A stretch of 64,000 nt of DNA from Dactylonectria macrodidyma (GCA_020744425.1 JAGMUV010000001.1:310001-374000); one strand, 5' to 3'. Positions 20,815 to 32,566 are shown, numbered from the stretch's first letter. The notes: generated by a model from the letters alone, not told the origin. Numbers and translations are program-made.

Positions 20815-21603
20815 TTACAACTTTGAAAACATTTGCTCCTGCTCCGCCCGCACATCTAGCTCCTGAGTCCACGTACTCCGCGGCTGCGTATGCAGATACC
20901 AATACAACTGAGCTATTTCCGCCGGCTGAACTAAATACCGATCCACCTCTTGCAGCTTCTCCGTTTCGCCATTTTTCTCCCACTGATTTCGGACATAGTT
21001 GCCAATAATATCACTCTGCACTGGGCCGTCAACAATGACATGCGCCGCATGAATCCCTTTGCTCTGAAACTCGCGAGTGATGATCTGCGATAACGCACGC
21101 AGCCCGAACTTGGCTGGCGAGAACGAACTTAAGCCGACACTCCCACGAACGGATCCCGTGGCGCCTGTGAAAATGATTGTGCCGGATTTCGCGGCCAGCA
21201 TGTCGGGTAGCACGCACTTGGCGGCGAAAAAGGCTCCGAACATGTTGGTGCGGGTGAAGCTCTCAAACTCCTCTGTCGAGGTCTCGAGGATGGTTCGCTG
21301 ACGAATTCGTCTCGAGCCTGCATTGTAAACGAGAACGGCGACTGGGCCGAGTTCTTGTTTGATGCTTGTGAATGTCTTGATTACGCTTTGTTCATCGCGG
21401 AGATCCGTGATGTAATACTGGGCGCTGTCAGACCCGTGGGTCTCATTGATTGAGTCTCGCACGCGGCGGAGTTTGTCCTCTGTGCGAGCGATTAAGGCAA
21501 CGGCGAAGCCTTGGGCAGCGAAGTGGCGGGAGACGGCTTCGCCGATACCCGGCCCGACTCCTGCGACGGCGAGGACGGGCTTGCGATTAGGGTTGAAAGT
21601 CAT
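20815..21603 (-). CDS. Short-chain dehydrogenase/reductase (SDR), 262 aa
   Basis: This is an intact single-exon gene. The cofactor loop AGVGPGIGEAV is at about residues 14-24. An ART sequence after the second strand suggests NADP(H), and LVYNAGS stands for the usual NNAG. The Ser region is FTGATGSVRG. In the active site the usual YxxxK appears as FSPAK, so the catalytic Tyr is Phe. The same is common in a subgroup of SDRs with a GVGPG loop, so this may be a subgroup trait and not damage. The C-terminal AHVIVDGPVQSD and LDVRAEQE segments complete the fold. The substrate is unknown. It is cytosolic. Confidence 0.85.
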   Translation of the reverse strand: MTFNPNRKPVLAVAGVGPGIGEAVSRHFAAQGFAVALIARTEDKLRRVRDSINETHGSDSAQYYITDLRDEQSVIKTFTSIKQELGPVAVLVYNAGSRRIRQRTILETSTEEFESFTRTNMFGAFFAAKCVLPDMLAAKSGTIIFTGATGSVRGSVGLSSFSPAKFGLRALSQIITREFQSKGIHAAHVIVDGPVQSDIIGNYVRNQWEKNGETEKLQEVDRYLVQPAEIAQLYWYLHTQPRSTWTQELDVRAEQEQMFSKL

Positions 21604-23980
21604 GGTAGTATTGTATCATGAATGAATTGTAGAGGACAAGGTGGGGACTTGCGCTGACAGTACTGGAGTGATCAGTCTTCCTAAATATCTCCCTCCTATC
21701 GAGTAGAACAGCCGAGGTAAGTAGCCAAATGATGATTAATCAAGACAATTAAGCTATGCATTCGCCTGCCTCGGAATATGCGCACAGTCTCATCGCCAAT
21801 CGCCTCGGTAAAAACATTATGTCCAGGTACGAAAAGAGATGAACAAATATGGAAAATGTGAAATCATGGATCAGGCGCATTGTGTCTCAGGTGGTAACGC
21901 CGCTAACCCTTGACTTCCTGGTCCATAGTGATGGTCCAAAAGTCGGCCGAACGCCCTGGAAGACCCTTGAGATTCGTGGAGAACATGGCAAGCCTGGGCA
22001 CCTCGGCATTGGAAGAAAAGACGTGAGTGTGCTTGTAGGTATCAACATCGCTCGGAGAGTCAAGTGTGAAGGTGCTCCGATGCCGCGGTTCCCTCAACAC
22101 CCTGACCTCATGGCCAAATCAGGAATTGCCCATTGAGGCAATACCAAAACTGGCCGGAGGATCGCCAAGAAACAACACCACAGACCGCAAAGCCGCCGCT
22201 TCTTCGGGCACGCCATATGCACTCCCGTGAACCCGCGAGCCGGTAGTTACAAATCGCTCTCAGTGCCAAATGCGATGCTGGGCTCCTTGAAGGATTCCTA
22301 GAGCAGCAAAGGCCTGTTGTGCCGGCGGGATAGGCAAAGGGACATGTCCGCCGCATCAGTATGATGTTGAATTACCATCGGGATCGGACGATTCCCTATT
22401 GCCTAAGGACCTGATCTTCGATACGGACGATGAAGTGGCCGCCGAGATCGCTGTTTTTGAGGGTGCTGACCACGTCAATGTGGAGGGCCTTGCCAAGCTC
22501 CCCGAGGACCGGACAAGGCAACAGCACATCTGACGAGCGAGCCGTACAGTCCCTGCGAGGTCCAGAACCTTGATGGCCAACTATTTGCCTCTTTTTGTGC
22601 CTCCAATGACACGTTCAAGTTGCACTGGCGAGAAGCCACTCTGCTCTGTTCTGTTGCTAACAGGGAGGGGTATGCAGAGATACAGGGAAACGACACCGGT
22701 TATCACAGAGGATGTCGAAGAAAGTATGTGGGATGAGGTTACCCACATCAAGAACATCGACTTCAGCCCTAATAGTCGTTCTGACCAAGATCGGCCTTCC
22801 AGATAAGGGCTGAGAACTATAAATATAGGGTGCAAAGTTCGCGGTCACCTACAACTCCCTCGAAGGCCTGGAGGCCGGGAAGATCGCGTGTGTTTTGAGC
22901 CGCCCCAACTTGCGCCCTTTTGTTTCCAAAGCGCAGATGTAAAAGATGTTGACCATCTTTGGAGTTTAGTTCAAGTGCCTTATTGATGTTAGGGAGAAAC
23001 TCTAGATCGCCTCGGGATAGGCGCAGATAAGCAGCGGCCGACCACGTTCGGTTATTCAACGATCCATAAGAAAAGCAAAAGGGTAGTCTGTACCCGGACG
23101 AGCGAAAGGGAGATTTACTGATGTTTACCGGGTATCGCAACATGAGCTCGGGAGAGCGTATCGGGCCACCGGTCAAGTCGAGGAGGCAATCGAATTGCTG
23201 GGACATGTGCTAAGTCACCCATCAGGACACATGTCAGAAAGGCTTCTTGGATCAAAGATCGTGGTAGTCCATGGCGGCTGGCATGAGACGACGAAAGTGT
23301 CCTTTCTTCCTTTCTTCCTCCGGTTCTTGCGCTCCGGGCATCCTCATTTTACCTGTTGGTGGATCCTGTAGAACACGACGCTATTCGTGCTTCGTCGTGG
23401 TCGCAAACTTGTGGCACTCCCCTAAACTAGTGTCATGTGCCCTTGTCGGCTTAAGGTCCTAGCGTAGTACCTATTTTCCCTGTCTTCTTCCTGTCCGGGC
23501 CAAGCTTCACAATGGGACCACACATTGTTGGAAAACAAAGCTAACAAAAACATCTAGGTGCCTAAAGGTGGGATTGTGACGGAACCTTCCCTGTCGGAGC
23601 TACCGACTTCTCAATACCGTTCCCCTCGGCACTACATCAGCAGATTCTAACTCTCAAACTTCACCAACAGGACATGCATAATGGTCTGAAACTCTCCATT
23701 TCTTACTAACGTCGATTAGGGCGGTAGCAAGGCCGAGACGAGTTTCAAGCCTCGTTGTCTCATCATGTATGACGCTAGGGAATGGGCATCGCCAGTCTAA
23801 GAGCTTTAGAATTCGTTGGGTTCATGTATATGGCTGACTACATATATAATCCCATCTGTCCTTCAGCTTATAGCAGACATGATCTCTCAGCTCAGTCTTC
23901 TTTTCTCTCGCTCCTGTTGATCAGGAAACAACATTTAGCCGTCTCTTCTATTTCCTCTTGATATTGTGATTCTATACAAT
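21604..23980. other. Long intergenic region, no firm gene
   Basis: There are several 70-130 residue frames on both strands, but none has a domain, a signal peptide or a clean intron model. A perfect-looking short hairpin (GAGACGAG...CTCGTTGTCTC) sits at about 23737-23763. The last 150 bp form the leader of the small secreted peptide gene. Confidence 0.45.
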
Positions 23981-24274
23981 ATGCAGATTTCCATCCCCTC
24001 CATCTTTCTCGCGCTGGCCGCGATGACCCAGCTTGTCTCCGCCGCTCCGGTTTGTCACCCTCCAGAACCTACCGAGGGACCTGCATGTTCTTTAAAAGTG
24101 TGGACAGACGATTTCTGACCTAAGAAGCAGCAAGGCAATGCGGGAAACAACGCGCGTGAGCGTTTCAAGCAGGACAGGTGCCAGAGCCAGGCCTGCATCG
24201 ATTCTGTCGACTCGGGTTGTCCTCTTAGTTTCATCAACTTCGAGCTAGGTGGCTGCGACGATCCAAGCCAGTAA
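23981..24274 (+). CDS. Small secreted cysteine-containing protein, 70 aa
   Basis: Exon 1 (23981-24049) encodes MQISIPSIFLALAAMTQLVS plus AAP, a textbook signal peptide. A phase-0 intron 24050-24130 (GTTTGT donor, GCAG acceptor) leads to exon 2 (24131-24274). The mature part is about 47-50 residues, begins QGNAGNNARE and carries four cysteines (RC, AC, GC, GC), enough for two disulfides. Without splicing the frame stops after about 46 residues, so the intron is needed for the cysteine-rich part. Size, signal peptide and cysteines fit small secreted or effector-like proteins. There is no family I recognise. The leader is pyrimidine-rich, as expected for an expressed gene. Confidence 0.55.
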
Positions 24275-25390
24275 AATTCCACAATGCCTTGGGAAGGAAG
24301 CAAGGTCTTTCGTAGCCGAGCCGCGCCTAACTCGCAAAAGTGGGGAGGGCAAGACCAGTTTGCCGCCATATATCTCTATTTAATACCTAAGCGGGAGTAT
24401 CTTTGCGGGTACGCCTAAAGACGAGGGCGCATGGCTGGGTATGAAGAAGGACATGATTCTTAGCAATGGAGGTGTTACGGCCTGGTTAGCGATATATATC
24501 TATATATATATAGAGTGTGTGTGTTGCTATTCGCATAGTATATTACGTGACCCTACTTTTTCACAGCGCACACTATTGCAAGCTGAGCTTAAGATATAGG
24601 GGGGACCTACAACACCGTCACCTCACATCCGTCACCCCCGCCCCGTCCTACATGCCTCACAACCCTCCCTTATAACTCGGCTATTATATAGCTATTTAAA
24701 GCCTAAATTAACTAATTTTTTAAATATCATATCACAATGGATGGGGATTGTGAATATCTCTTTAGATCTGTAAAATAAAGGTTTTAGGATTGTTTAACCA
24801 ACTGTCACGCAATACAAGATATGCTCCAGCATCAACCTTGTCAGTCAATTATAGAAGGAGAATCAGTATCCGAAGCAAAGAACGCTGCTGTGGTAGGCCC
24901 ACGTCCAAGTCACAGCTTGGTCGTTAGCATTCGCAAGGCCGCTTTTTCTGCCAAGGGCGATATGAAAAACCCAAACGTTTCAAGACCGCCCATGTAAGCA
25001 CGCTCACTTTCATTGGTGGGGTAACCATATGGTTCAGGTAGGCGCTTTGTACTCTGTACAAGCTTGACTGAGCTTGATTGTCAAAATGTGAGTTTCTCAT
25101 TGTTCAGTTTCTCGGTTAGTATTTGCAACAAGTGGCTAAAATTTCTCTTTGTTCCTGATCATTGTTCTTTGAGACATGTCAGTGCAAAGACACGTTTGTG
25201 TTTATAGTCTAGTGCACTAGTTTTAATGAACGTTTCGGTTGGAAGCAGAGGGAGGCGTGAATGATCAATTCAGAACATGGAAGGGTAGTGAGTGAGAATC
25301 TGAATTTTTACTATAAGATCTGGCCTGAGTGTGAGTGTTCTTTCTCATTCGCCTTTTTCTTCCCCGTCCGTCTCTTCTCTTAACTTGTAC
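24275..25390. other. Intergenic region with microsatellite
   Basis: It contains the compound repeat at 24492-24525 and, at 25312-25317, a TATAAG about 75 bp upstream of the GT2 start. No gene is seen. Confidence 0.5.
24492..24525. repeat. Compound AT/GT microsatellite
   Basis: A run of AT dinucleotides passes into GT dinucleotides. Confidence 0.8.
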
Positions 25391-26878
25391 ATGATACAAC
25401 TTGACGACTCTTTCACAACACGCAACAACAACCATAACACTAACGTCACGACACAGGGAATCTCAGAAGCTATGGCCTCCGGTATGCCGACCTCGAGCCG
25501 TCCTGGCTTTTCGTCCTGGCTTCCGCCGATCTTCCTTATCGGTGCCTTGACGCTCTCATTGACATTGAACTGGTGTTTCATCGATAACACTTGGACCAAG
25601 GTCTTTTGGACCATCTTCATTTTTCGCTATACTCGTTTGGTGGGTCATATGATTGGTTCTTGGATCTATCGTCCTTCACAGATAGTGCAGCCTGATCCGG
25701 CATTTTCACGCAGCGATGTCACAGTTATTCTCCCAACCATTGACCCCAACGGCCCAGATTTCCAAGAGTGCATTCGGAGCATCCTGAGAAACCAACCTTC
25801 CACTATCTTGGTGGTCACTGTTGGCCAGAAACTCCGAAATGAGTGTCAAGCAGTGCTTCAGCAGTTGCATCAGGAGGCCCAATCCACTCGCATTGCTGTA
25901 ACAGCTCTTCCACAACCCAGCAAGCGCCGCCAGATCAGTCACGCCATTCCGCATGTTGACACCCCGATTACGATCCTGGCAGATGATCACGTCTTCTGGC
26001 CTAGCGAGAACTTCATCCCTTCGGTCCTCGCTCCATTTGAGAACCAGGCTGTCGGTGTCTTTGCGACCAAGAAGCGTGTCCGTCGAACCACCCCCGGACA
26101 ATGGAACTGGCCCTCGATTGTCAACTTCATCGCCTGCAACTATCTCCAACGCCACAACTGGGAGCTTCGTGCTTCCAACGCCATCGACGGAGGTGTCTTC
26201 GTCGTTTCTAGTCGAACGGCCGTATACCGCACTGAGTTCTTTGAGGACAAAGAACTTCTCGAACGCGTCTGCAACGAGAAGTTCTTCTTTGGACTTTTCG
26301 GAGGCGGTGAGGGCCTTGGTCCCGATCATGACAACTTCTTGACAAGGGAAATCTTGAAGAAGGGATGGCTTATCCGTTTTCAAGACACAGAGGACGCAAT
26401 CGTTGAGACAACGCTTGGTGAGTGGCCCAAGTTCCGTGGCCAGCTAATTCGATGGGCTAGGACTACATTCCGCAGCAATCCCGCCATGCTTAGGGATCCA
26501 TCATTTCTTGGTCGGTATTTCTGGAGTGCTTTCATGGTTTACTGGGCAGGCATAGTCAACTTCGCCCTTCTGTGGGACGCGTTGCTGATTGGTGCACTGG
26601 TCAAGTCCACGGGCACCGGCTTTGCCGAGTTGATGCTCCTTTTGATTTGGATCTTCTTCACGAAGATGATTAAGATCATCCCAAACCTTTGTCGTGATCC
26701 CTCCGACTTCTCATTGGTCATCTGCCAAATCGCATTTGCCTATATTCATAGCTTCATCAAGTTGTGGGCGCTGGTAACGTTCTGGGGTTGCGATTCGTCA
26801 GGAAAAAACCTGGATGATGTCAACGATGGCCGCGAGCTGGCTGGGTTGGATATTTCGCTTCATTTCATTGAGAACTGA
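25391..26878 (+). CDS. Family 2 glycosyltransferase, Cps1-type polysaccharide synthase, 495 aa
   Basis: This is a single-exon gene. The start at 25391 is the first ATG after a TATA-like site at 25312; a second ATG at 25472 (MASGMPTSSRPG) is a good alternative. A double hydrophobic N-terminal segment (FLIGALTLSLTLNWCF and KVFWTIFIFRY) is followed by the GT-A domain. That domain has VTVILPTIDPN, ADDHVFW (D198, D199), GPDHDNFLT near 312 and QLIRW (Q351, R354, W355), the processive-synthase signature. Two or three more membrane segments and an amphipathic FWGC region close the protein. Members of this fungal GT2 group make an extracellular polysaccharide and are needed for normal hyphal growth on surfaces in some plant pathogens. 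It should sit in the plasma membrane. It is intact. Confidence 0.85.
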   Translation: MIQLDDSFTTRNNNHNTNVTTQGISEAMASGMPTSSRPGFSSWLPPIFLIGALTLSLTLNWCFIDNTWTKVFWTIFIFRYTRLVGHMIGSWIYRPSQIVQPDPAFSRSDVTVILPTIDPNGPDFQECIRSILRNQPSTILVVTVGQKLRNECQAVLQQLHQEAQSTRIAVTALPQPSKRRQISHAIPHVDTPITILADDHVFWPSENFIPSVLAPFENQAVGVFATKKRVRRTTPGQWNWPSIVNFIACNYLQRHNWELRASNAIDGGVFVVSSRTAVYRTEFFEDKELLERVCNEKFFFGLFGGGEGLGPDHDNFLTREILKKGWLIRFQDTEDAIVETTLGEWPKFRGQLIRWARTTFRSNPAMLRDPSFLGRYFWSAFMVYWAGIVNFALLWDALLIGALVKSTGTGFAELMLLLIWIFFTKMIKIIPNLCRDPSDFSLVICQIAFAYIHSFIKLWALVTFWGCDSSGKNLDDVNDGRELAGLDISLHFIEN

Positions 26879-27547
26879 TGAGCACTGTATAGCTAAGTAT
26901 GTCTTGGATTGGGGGGACTAGATTATCAAGAACCGGTCAGCGTAATATCGAGTTTGACTGGTGACGTTATGGGCCTTCTAAGGATTCGGATATCTTGCCG
27001 TCAGGCCTATGGTCAGAATATAACCAAGTTATGAATATGTGTTTAGCGTTGGATTGAGTATGGAAGCATAGTGATTGGCTATGAAATGAACACCGGAAGA
27101 ATTGTGGCTCGGTAGATGCTGCCTAACGAGGGATCCACTATTACATGAAAAGACGTAGTCACAAAGACCATTATCTGCGTAAAAAATGAATCATTTTCGT
27201 GATCAAGTGAATTTTTTATTTATTTTTAAAAGGACACCGAATTCGAGATTTTGGTAGTTTGGTGTTTTGGTGACCGAAGGCCGAAGGCCGACGACATGAG
27301 CGCGGCGAAGGCCGAGAACAAGGACCGAGCTTCCAATCACAGCAAGGCCGAAACCGAAGCGCCAGGTTACTTCTTGTTTCTTCGTTTTTCCTCCTCATTC
27401 AATCCGTTTTCTTCCCTACAACATCCTCAAGCCCACTCAGAACAGGGATAGTCGCCCGCTTTTTTTATTTTATTTCTATTTTCGCCTATCGCGCATCTCG
27501 TTTCACCCATTCTCAAACAACGTTCAGATCAACCCTTCACCGCCAGA
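26879..27547. other. Intergenic region, promoter of casein kinase gene
   Basis: From about 27457 the sequence has T-rich and C/T-rich tracts, typical of highly expressed fungal promoters and leaders. No gene is seen. Confidence 0.5.
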
Positions 27548-28663
27548 ATGGCAGCCATGGTGCGTAACCCTTCTAGTCGCAATCCCTACAGTCATGCCAC
27601 TCCCCTTTGTGGTGCCCCGATCTGCTTTGAGACGATATCCGTGACTACAGGGCCATCGCTACTGCCCATTTCCTTGCTTCACCCTACTGACCTGATCTTG
27701 CAGGATCTTCGAGTCGGCAACAAATACCGGATTGGCCGCAAAATTGGCTCCGGGTCATTTGGTGACGTCTACCTGGGGACCAACATCATCTCTGGCGAAG
27801 AGATCGCGATCAAGCTCGAGAGCGTCAAGGCCAAACACCCACAGCTCGAGTACGAGGCCCGCGTCTACAAATCCTTAGCTGGAGGCGTTGGGATTCCATT
27901 CGTTCGCTGGTATGGCACCGAATGCGACTACAATGCCATGGTCTACGATCTTTTGGGTCCTAGCTTGGAGGACTTGTTCAACTTCTGCAATCGGAAAATG
28001 TCTCTCAAAACGGTGCTGCTGCTAGTCGATCAGCTTATTTCGCGCATCGAATATGTCCACGCTAAATCCTTCATCCATCGCGACATCAAGCCGGACAATT
28101 TCCTCATGGGAATTGGAAAACGAGGAAATCAAGTCAACTGCATCGATTTTGGCCTAGCTAAGAAATATCGCGACCCGAAAACCCACTTTCATATTCCCTA
28201 TCGCGAGAATAAGAACCTAACCGGAACGGCACGCTACGCCTCCATCAACACCCATCTTGGCGTGGAACAGTCCCGGCGCGACGACATGGAATCCCTTGGG
28301 TACGTGATGCTGTACTTCATCCGGGGCTCTCTGCCTTGGCAAGGCCTGAAGGCTGCCACCAAGAAACAGAAATACGACCGCATCATGGAGAAGAAAATGA
28401 CGACACCAACCGAAGTCCTTTGTCGCGGGTTCCCCAATGAGTTTGCAATCTACCTGAACTACACTCGCTCGCTTCGATTTGATGACAAGCCCGATTATAG
28501 TTATCTACGAAAAATCTTCCGCGATCTTTTTGTCCGAGAAGGTTTTCAGTACGACTATGTTTTTGACTGGACTGTCTACAAATATCAGAAAAATGCCGAA
28601 GCCATTGGCAAAGCGGCAGCAGTCAACGCCCCAACCAGAAGAAGGGCACCTGAAGACCAATAG
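27548..28663 (+). CDS. Casein kinase I (HHP1/CK1-delta type), 323 aa
   Basis: Exon 1 (27548-27559) encodes only MAAM, then an intron 27560-27703 (GTGCGT donor, TTGCAG acceptor), then exon 2 (27704-28663) starting [20 protein letters not shown]. The join reproduces the conserved start of fungal CK1. Visible kinase parts are the glycine loop at 19-27, Lys41, the HRDIKPDN loop with Asp131, DFG at 152-154, a CK1-specific [20 protein letters not shown] block in place of APE, and the closing [10 protein letters not shown]1 phosphorylates primed or acidic sites and acts in growth, DNA repair and clock control. The tail after the kinase domain is very short (about 25 residues). The intron is 144 bp, a multiple of three and free of stops, so retention would add 48 residues. 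Slight changes such as NCIDFG and MLYFIRG hint at a paralogue. Confidence 0.9.
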   Translation: MAAMVRNPSSRNPYSHATPLCGAPICFETISVTTGPSLLPISLLHPTDLILQDLRVGNKYRIGRKIGSGSFGDVYLGTNIISGEEIAIKLESVKAKHPQLEYEARVYKSLAGGVGIPFVRWYGTECDYNAMVYDLLGPSLEDLFNFCNRKMSLKTVLLLVDQLISRIEYVHAKSFIHRDIKPDNFLMGIGKRGNQVNCIDFGLAKKYRDPKTHFHIPYRENKNLTGTARYASINTHLGVEQSRRDDMESLGYVMLYFIRGSLPWQGLKAATKKQKYDRIMEKKMTTPTEVLCRGFPNEFAIYLNYTRSLRFDDKPDYSYLRKIFRDLFVREGFQYDYVFDWTVYKYQKNAEAIGKAAAVNAPTRRRAPEDQ

Positions 28664-29099
28664 GCACATGACAATTGCGACTGATATCATATGCACATGG
28701 ATAGTGCATCAGCTACCATCAATGAACCCTTACCATCTAACCCTTACCATCTAAGACGGGAGGCACTCCAGGAGCTAGGGCTACACACAGGGCTGTCGAA
28801 GGGCGATTCATGCCTAACCCCAGGCCCCTGTTTAAATCAGAGCGGAAGTTCTTCCGGTTCAGGCTATCACAGCTAATACCAAGACACGTGAGGGAGTCGG
28901 GACTAACTTATCTCATGCCTCTCAGCCCAATTTGCCGATAGAGTTCGAGAGATTGGGAGGCAGTTTCAAGACCCTTAGGGGCGTCTGGGGTTGGTAGGGT
29001 CTGGGGTTGGTAGGGGGGAGAACGACTATTCCTTTACGTCGAATCAAGCATGTGGACTAATTCCATCGTTAAAATATATCAACCATGTCCCATGTCATT
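28664..29099. other. Convergent intergenic region
   Basis: This region holds the 3' flanks of the casein kinase and of the minus-strand regulator. A short imperfect repeat (TTACCATCTAA twice near 28730-28753) is visible. No gene is seen. Confidence 0.5.
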
Positions 29100-31432
29100 T
29101 TACATCATGTCGATTATCTCACTTGGGCTTCCCCCTGATTCCAGAAGAAAATTCTCACCCATATTCTCGTATAGATATCCAGGGGAAAGTTCTGTCGGCC
29201 ATATCGGCGCCTCGACGTCGTTGACGTTGAACGTCCAATCTACCAACATTTGCTGCCCGCCCGTGTCACTTTCTAACTCAGTGGAGCCATGCATATTGAA
29301 CGGCCAACCCGTTTCGCGCTTTTGTCTAGCCTTCCTTGCCAATCTCATCAAAGGTTTCCAGAGTCCATCTTGCTGTGTCGGTGACCCCCAGAGACCGATT
29401 GCGAGATCGATGGCGTTCCAAATTTTTGGTGCAAGTCGCCGCCTCCCAGGATGAATGCAAAGTTCGGTAAGAAGCGATTCTATTGCATCCCAGTGGGCGT
29501 GGTTGCAAGGTTGCTTGGCCCAGCGTGGCCACGTCCAGAGTGCCGCCATCTCGTGAGAGCACTGGATCATGTCGATTGATAGGCTCAGCAGATTGTCCGT
29601 CTGTTCGCGTGATAGATTGTCCCTTGCACCGCATGCCAAAGTAGGATGAAGTATAATTAACGGGAGCTCGGCAAAGAAGAGCTGTGTGGTCAGTGTTGTA
29701 AATTGGTAGAAAGAGTGATCATCGACGGAGTCCTGGAAATATTCTTCTTCTATTAATTTCTTGCATTCGGCTGCCATTTTCACTATTCCCACCTGACTGG
29801 GATGGTTGGCAGAATGGCTGGAAACATTTTTCATGAAAACTCCAATCTTATACTTGATAAGAGTTGGTGCCATTTCGGTCATGCCTGTTTTTAGAGGCGG
29901 GTGGTTGTTGCTCGCGGGGTCGAGGTCAGAATCGTCAATGTTGAGCGGGAGTTTGGCTTCATGAATGACCTCAGGTATCAAAAAGTCTGTCCTTTGGTCT
30001 ATTGCGGTTCTAAAATCCAGGAGCCAGATGCTGAGCCACAGTCTGAGACTTATCTCGGTATCATAAGGAGACAGGCTGGTGTCTCCGTACTCCTCGCTGC
30101 GTCGGTGAACCTGATTTAGTCCAAGGCCATTTGCCAATCGTACAGCAAGTGCAGTCATGGTCCAAACGAACCGAGACTGGTCGCTTTCGCGAAGACAGAA
30201 CAGGAACAAGACAACTGCCTGTAATGTGGTCAGGTTTGAGGCCGACATGAAGTCAGCCCTTGCCAGGGCTCGTTTGGTGGCAAGCCGATATCGTGCAACT
30301 AAAGTGTCCTTGTCCTGACCAAGTTGGTCCTGAACCTGTAGATGGTTTTAGCGACGCTATTGTACATGCGAGATGGATCCCTACTTCAATTTGCGACATA
30401 GAGGTTACCGCAGCATGGTAGATGGCGAACATCAACGCATCTTCGGGTGGGCTCAAGGATTTGATGTCACGCTGCATCTCTCTCATGAACTTGTCCATGG
30501 TCGGAACGTGAAATATCTTGATCAGAGGATCAACGTTCTCTACAAATGTCTGCCAGTAAAAAGGAATTTGGGAAGGCGAAGGATGTAAGCTGCTTGGGAT
30601 GTCATCTGGCGGGTTGCAACCAAGTATGAAGACATCTTGGTCGATGTTAGTGGGTGTCGTCTGCAAGAGACGATCCACAGAGTGATTGTCGTCGTTTTCG
30701 GTTCCAGCCTCAATTTCTTCATCCTCGGCATCACCCCATGGTGATTCCCCAAGCTGCAAAGCCATCCCTGTTAGCTACATGAGTTCTACATCAAGTGCAG
30801 CGGATGCAGGGGATAAATGGAAGTTCATCGCATACCAGCTTGGCAAGTCTTGTGAAATAACGCGTATAATTGTCCTCCACGTTTTCCCTGGACACAGCCG
30901 ATACAAATTCATTTTGGTAAAAATTCTTTGGCATCATCTCTCCGAAATACAAGGACCGTTCGATCCACTGGTCTTTGCCGGAAATAGCTTCACTGAAACC
31001 CCGAACCGGGTGGCCATTTGGGACTCCTCCCGAGACATCCGTTGCTCCAGCCGCATAGCCATGAGACGTAGTGCGTCCATTAAGAGTGTCGGTATTGTTC
31101 TGTTGATTTCGCGCAAACTGCGCCGAACGCGAACGCTTGCTGGCATCTTCTTTGGGATTCAGAGACCTTCCTGCATCTGACTGACGACCCCGTGGTGTCG
31201 GCCTGGCTCGACCGGGAGGGGGAAAGATACAGTCCACTCCATTTCGAATGCAATTAGAACATGGTCTTTCTTTGTTGCATTTGACTTTGCGTCGCCGGCA
31301 CGTGGTGCAGGATCTCTGGTTCGCCTTTGGGCCAAGGTCGGTCGTGTCAAGGGACAGCTGATTGGACACAACAACACTTGGGCTGGACGCTCGGTCGAAG
31401 AGGTAATCAGAATGCGCGGGAGGCGATGGCAT
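29100..31432 (-). CDS. Zn2Cys6 transcription factor with fungal-specific TF domain, 733 aa
   Basis: There are three exons, 31432-30836, 30753-30385 and 30335-29100, with phase-0 introns of 82 and 49 bp (GTATGC...TGCAG, GTAGGG...CTACAG). The Zn cluster has cysteines at 42, 45, 52, 58, 61 and 68 (CX2CX6CX5CX2CX6C) with RRRKVKCNKE between. After a disordered linker, the middle-homology region begins FYWQTFVENVDPLIKIFHVP and continues with an LATKRALARADFM segment. It then passes into TLQAVVLFLFCLRESDQSR and VRLANGLGLNQVHRRSEEYG, the classic fungal_trans order. It should be a nuclear regulator of unknown targets. Without the second splice the domain would be cut, which supports the model. The start is the first ATG; the frame upstream opens only with a GTG. 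Confidence 0.9.
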
Positions 31433-32566
31433 ATTATTGCAGATTTTCACAAGACTGGCTGGTCACGGAGAGGTTGATGGTTCTTTCTATGCCCTGTGAG
31501 AAGAGAGAAGCTCAGTCGAAGATGACAGCGGCCAGTCTTCGCCCATTTGAAGTGGGTCGAATCACGTGAGGGATTGAATGCCATCTTTGCCTCAGCGTCT
31601 ACAACGACACATATGTAGAACAACGTCGCAATGGGTATATAAAATAACCAGAAATCTTCTCTTTCAACTCACGGTCCTTTCGAAAACTCATGCAAGTATC
31701 CCGAAACTGATTCTCTTAATTTTCTAAAATTGCCGACTTTGCTAACCGAGGGTTAGTTGACTTGAGGTGCTCACAGTTGGAGTCTATTGGGATGTCGTCA
31801 AGATAAAAATGCTACCTCAACTATTACATTTCGATTTAGGAATTAAATTATATTCTTCTTATCAATCCTGATGGGAAGTCTAATCGCGAAAAGTCGGTCC
31901 AACAAGATATTGATACATTTGACAGATTGCTTGCTGTCGTCAGTAGACGTCCACGCGGACCTCGCAATTGTGATCACAGTTAACGCAGCTGATCAGTAGT
32001 AATATGAGCCTCAGACCCGGCGATTAGTTGGCTTTCAATAAGCGACCAAGCACTATTAGTCTTGAGCAATACCAGGCATTCGGCGAGACTGAATGGTATC
32101 AGTGTCAGTACACAACAGGCGGGCTGAGGTGATGGCGCCATTACACACCCCAACTTCAAACAAATTTGGTTGAAACATCACAGATAATAGGAACAAGAAA
32201 CTACTATAATGGTGAGTAGTAGTAAATGACTACCATTGCTGGACGAAAAACAAGAAGCTAAGTGCCTAATACATCATTTTAAACATTTGGTCCGCTATGC
32301 AAAACAAAAGAACGCTCCATCAGCAGCGGCCAAAATACCAGACTCGCCTTCAGGCACGATCATGAAACTATCTCAAGATCCTCCTCTACCTCCAGCCAGG
32401 TAATCGTCACACCCTTTTGCGAGCTGACGTATTTTTTTTAATCGTGAATCAAATCATGAATTCGTCAGAGACATGAAACATGGTTCTCGGCGTCCACCAG
32501 AGGCGCCGCAGTTGCGAACATCGTCATCAGATATCGTCTCGATGAGGGGCAAAAGTGAAGCCTAAT
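31433..32566. other. Intergenic region, no gene seen
   Basis: The promoter of the Zn2Cys6 gene lies at the left. A plus-strand TATATAAA at about 31636 has no matching gene. The right-hand 350 bp should be the 3' untranslated region of the repeat-protein gene. Confidence 0.45.

Noticed and set aside
22360..23206. Several 70-130 residue frames on both strands
   Set aside because: I tried to match them to P450, dioxygenase and transposase motifs without success; no splice model links them.
25706..26383. 225-residue minus-strand frame inside the GT2 gene
   Set aside because: It is a shadow of the conserved GT2 coding frame with no domain of its own.
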